Part shown: piece after piece, positions 62,428 to 64,000 of the stretch
Numbering within the stretch: the stretch's first letter is position 1
Layout of the letters: every line of letters starts with the position of its first letter
Source: JBEKIK01 sp050013075
GTDB lineage: Bacteria > Planctomycetota > Planctomycetia > Pirellulales > Thermoguttaceae
Reading direction: 5' to 3'
NCBI GenBank assembly: GCA_050013075.1
Contig: JBEKFZ010000006.1
Span: forward strand, 24,640-88,639
DNA: 64,000 nt
Notes under the pieces: generated by a model
Told to the model about the DNA's origin: nothing
The model's database searches: none
What the model saw: the letters and a program-made list of their open reading frames with translations, nothing else
Made by a program: the position numbers and the translations under genes

Positions 62428-63180
62428 ATGAGTGAAAAAGTGGCCGTGGTATTGGCAGCCGGCAAAGGCGTGCGGATGAAATCCGATTTGCCCAAGGTCA
62501 TGGTGCCGGTTTGCGGCCGGCCGATGATCGAATATGTGCTCGATGCCTTGACGGCGGGCGGCATTCAGCGAATCATTGCCGTGGTTGGGTATCGGGCGGA
62601 ATTGGTCCGCTCAGCCCTGGACGGCCGAAAAAACTTGACTTTTGCCTTACAAGCCCAACAGTTGGGCACCGGACATGCGGTTATGCTCTGTCGGGAGTTG
62701 CTGGCCGATCACAACGGGCCGGTTATGGTCGTTGCCGGAGATGCGCCGTTGATGCAGGCCGATTCGGTTGCGGCCCTTATGGCCGAGTACCTACGCAGGC
62801 CGGCCGCGTGTATTATCGGCACCGCTTATGCCGAGAATCCGGCCGGATTGGGAAGGATCGTCCGCGACAAGGAGGGAAATTTCCAGGCCATTGTCGAACA
62901 CCGCGATGCCACCGAATCCCAGCGGCAAATCAAGGAAGTGAGCATGAGTTATTATGTGTTCGATTGTCAAAACATGCTCGATGCCTTAAACTACATCCGT
63001 CCGGACAACGATCAGGGCGAGTATTATATAACCGATCTGCCCGGCGTACTGCTTTCCCGCGGTCTTGAGGTTCGGGCGGCGCCCGTGCTTAAGCCTTGCG
63101 AAGTGCTGGCCATAAACAGCATGGAAGAACTTGCAGCGGTGGAAGCGGAAATGAAAAAAAGGATGAAGGATGAAGGATGA
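62428..63180 (+). CDS. Nucleotidyltransferase, GlmU N-terminal domain only
   Basis: A 250-residue sugar-phosphate nucleotidyltransferase, closest to the UDP-GlcNAc pyrophosphorylase half of GlmU: VVLAAGKGVRMKSDLPKVMV (8-27) with the nucleotide-binding Arg and Lys, LQAQQLGTGHAVM, VVAGDAPLM with the metal Asp, GLGRIVRD and EYYITDLPGVLL. The left-handed-helix acetyltransferase half is absent, so it would make UDP-GlcNAc only with a separate acetyltransferase. GGAG precedes the ATG. The last residues (KKRMKDEG) and stop are encoded by a GGATGAA microsatellite. prs follows, a common glmU-prs order. Confidence 0.88.
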   Translation: MSEKVAVVLAAGKGVRMKSDLPKVMVPVCGRPMIEYVLDALTAGGIQRIIAVVGYRAELVRSALDGRKNLTFALQAQQLGTGHAVMLCRELLADHNGPVMVVAGDAPLMQADSVAALMAEYLRRPAACIIGTAYAENPAGLGRIVRDKEGNFQAIVEHRDATESQRQIKEVSMSYYVFDCQNMLDALNYIRPDNDQGEYYITDLPGVLLSRGLEVRAAPVLKPCEVLAINSMEELAAVEAEMKKRMKDEG

Positions 63181-63288
63181 GGACAGTGGAGATTCATTAG
63201 TTTGGGGTGGGCAGTTTACTGCCCACCGATAACCATAAACTGATAACTGTAAACCATAAACTGAAAACCGATAACTGATGACTTTAAA
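63160..63288 (+). repeat. GGATGAA words, hairpin and AACTGTAAACC tract before prs
   Basis: GGATGAAGGATGAGG runs over the preceding stop, followed by the inverted GTGGGCAGT-TT-ACTGCCCAC (63207-63226). Then AACCATAAACTGATAACTGT and AAACTGAAAACCGATAACTG run toward the ATG at 63289. No Shine-Dalgarno before prs. Confidence 0.65.
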
Positions 63289-64000
63289 ATGAACTCCATG
63301 AAACTTTTTACCGGGCGGGCCCATCCGGGATTGGCGAAAAAGATCTGCGAATACCTGGGATTGCCCTTGGGCCGGGCGATCATGGGCAATTTCCCGGACG
63401 GCGAAATCTCCTGCAAAATCGACGAAGACGTCCGCGGCCGAGACGTATACATCGTCCAGCCCACCTGCCCGCCGGTCAACGACAATCTCATGGAACTGTT
63501 GATAATGATCGACAGTTTCAAGCGGGCAAGCGCCGAGAGGATTACCGCCGTGATTCCGTATTACGGCTACGCCCGGCAAGACCGCAAGGACGAGGGGCGC
63601 GTGCCGATCACGGCCAAACTGGTGGCGAATATGATCACCCGCTCGGGCGCGGATCGCGTTGTGGCCATGGATCTGCACACCGCGCAAATTCAAGGCTTCT
63701 TCGATATCCCCATGGACCATCTGTACGGTGCGCCGGTAATCGACGATTACATCAAGACCATGGGACTTGAGGATGATTTCGTGGTTGTCAGCCCGGACGA
63801 GGGAAGCATAAAACGGGCAATGGTGCACATCGCCCGAATCGGCGGACACCTGGCGATTATCGATAAACGCCGCAGCAGCGCGGAAAAAACCAAACAAGCC
63901 CACGTAATCGGGGGCAACGTCGAAGGCCGGGTGGTCTGGATCTTCGACGACATGATCAGCACGGCCGGATCGATTTGCGGGGCAGCCGAAATGATGAAGG
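63289..64000 (+). CDS. prs: Ribose-phosphate pyrophosphokinase (partial, cut by right edge)
   Basis: The first 237 codons of PRPP synthetase, which makes 5-phosphoribosyl-1-pyrophosphate from ribose-5-phosphate and ATP for nucleotide, His and Trp synthesis. Visible: KLFTGRAHPGLAKKICEYLG, GNFPDGEISCKIDEDVRG, IPYYGYARQDRKDEGR (ATP site), DLHTAQIQGFFDIPMDHLYG with the metal His, SPDEGSIKRA, KRRSSAEK, and the start of the PRPP-binding motif WIFDDMISTAGS. The ATG at 63289 or 63298 may be used. No Shine-Dalgarno, only the AACTG tract. Confidence 0.96.
   Translation, partial: MNSMKLFTGRAHPGLAKKICEYLGLPLGRAIMGNFPDGEISCKIDEDVRGRDVYIVQPTCPPVNDNLMELLIMIDSFKRASAERITAVIPYYGYARQDRKDEGRVPITAKLVANMITRSGADRVVAMDLHTAQIQGFFDIPMDHLYGAPVIDDYIKTMGLEDDFVVVSPDEGSIKRAMVHIARIGGHLAIIDKRRSSAEKTKQAHVIGGNVEGRVVWIFDDMISTAGSICGAAEMMK

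Overview
The window reads as a chromosomal segment of a planctomycete-like bacterium. I infer this from family content: a PPi-type phosphofructokinase, a type I sulfatase, large secretins with many repeated N-domains, secreted DUF11/DUF3352-like proteins, a homospermidine synthase and a single-chain glycyl-tRNA synthetase. There is no rRNA in the window to confirm it. I found no tRNA, CRISPR array, prophage or intact insertion sequence. Gene density is moderate. Gaps are filled by many families of short palindromic or low-complexity repeats, and this repeat load is the most distinctive feature of the window.

Layout. 1-2.7 kb: the start of a Gfo/Idh/MocA oxidoreductase and a large secreted protein. 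3.5-7.7 kb: a 3-hydroxyacyl-CoA dehydrogenase, ispD, tyrS and a small membrane protein. 7.9-10.1 kb (minus): a standalone LigD-type phosphoesterase domain, tmk and a WYL regulator. 10-22.4 kb: an envelope block with a TolC-like lipoprotein, a BON-domain secreted protein, a lipoprotein, a 1268-residue secretin and, divergently, a second protein made of secretin N-domains without a gate. 22.7-29.5 kb: rimI, an aminotransferase, an arylsulfatase followed by two gene remnants, and a TolC-family protein. 29.7-33.1 kb: an eight-haem cytochrome c with TPRs, and larB. 33.2-34.8 kb (minus): an AT-rich cluster of small accessory genes. 35.1-42.7 kb: an aminopeptidase, accB-accC, PPi-phosphofructokinase and a polyamine pair (homospermidine synthase and a decarboxylase). 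43.6-48.2 kb: metY, a D12 adenine methylase and a MetX-MetW fusion. 48.5-56.9 kb: a UVR protein, ribF, nrnA, a small aspartic protease/DUF2283 pair, a PH protein, a Rieske protein, a cytochrome b/c fusion and a zinc-ribbon membrane protein. 57-64 kb: glyS, comB, a large DUF11 protein, a GlmU-like nucleotidyltransferase and prs (cut by the edge).

Three patterns stand out. First, palindromic elements that are otherwise intergenic occur in frame inside protein genes (octahaem cytochrome c, MetX-MetW, cytochrome b/c fusion, zinc-ribbon protein), recalling Rickettsia palindromic elements. Second, a modular palindrome with common outer arms and exchangeable cores sits next to stop codons; its GC-rich core has the same orientation relative to the upstream gene in four of four cases. 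Third, many housekeeping genes lack a Shine-Dalgarno sequence and instead start just after G-poor tracts built from degenerate CCACTAA- or AACTGAAAAC-like words. In addition, the cytochrome b domain of the cytochrome b/c fusion appears to have lost both ligands of the high-potential b haem.
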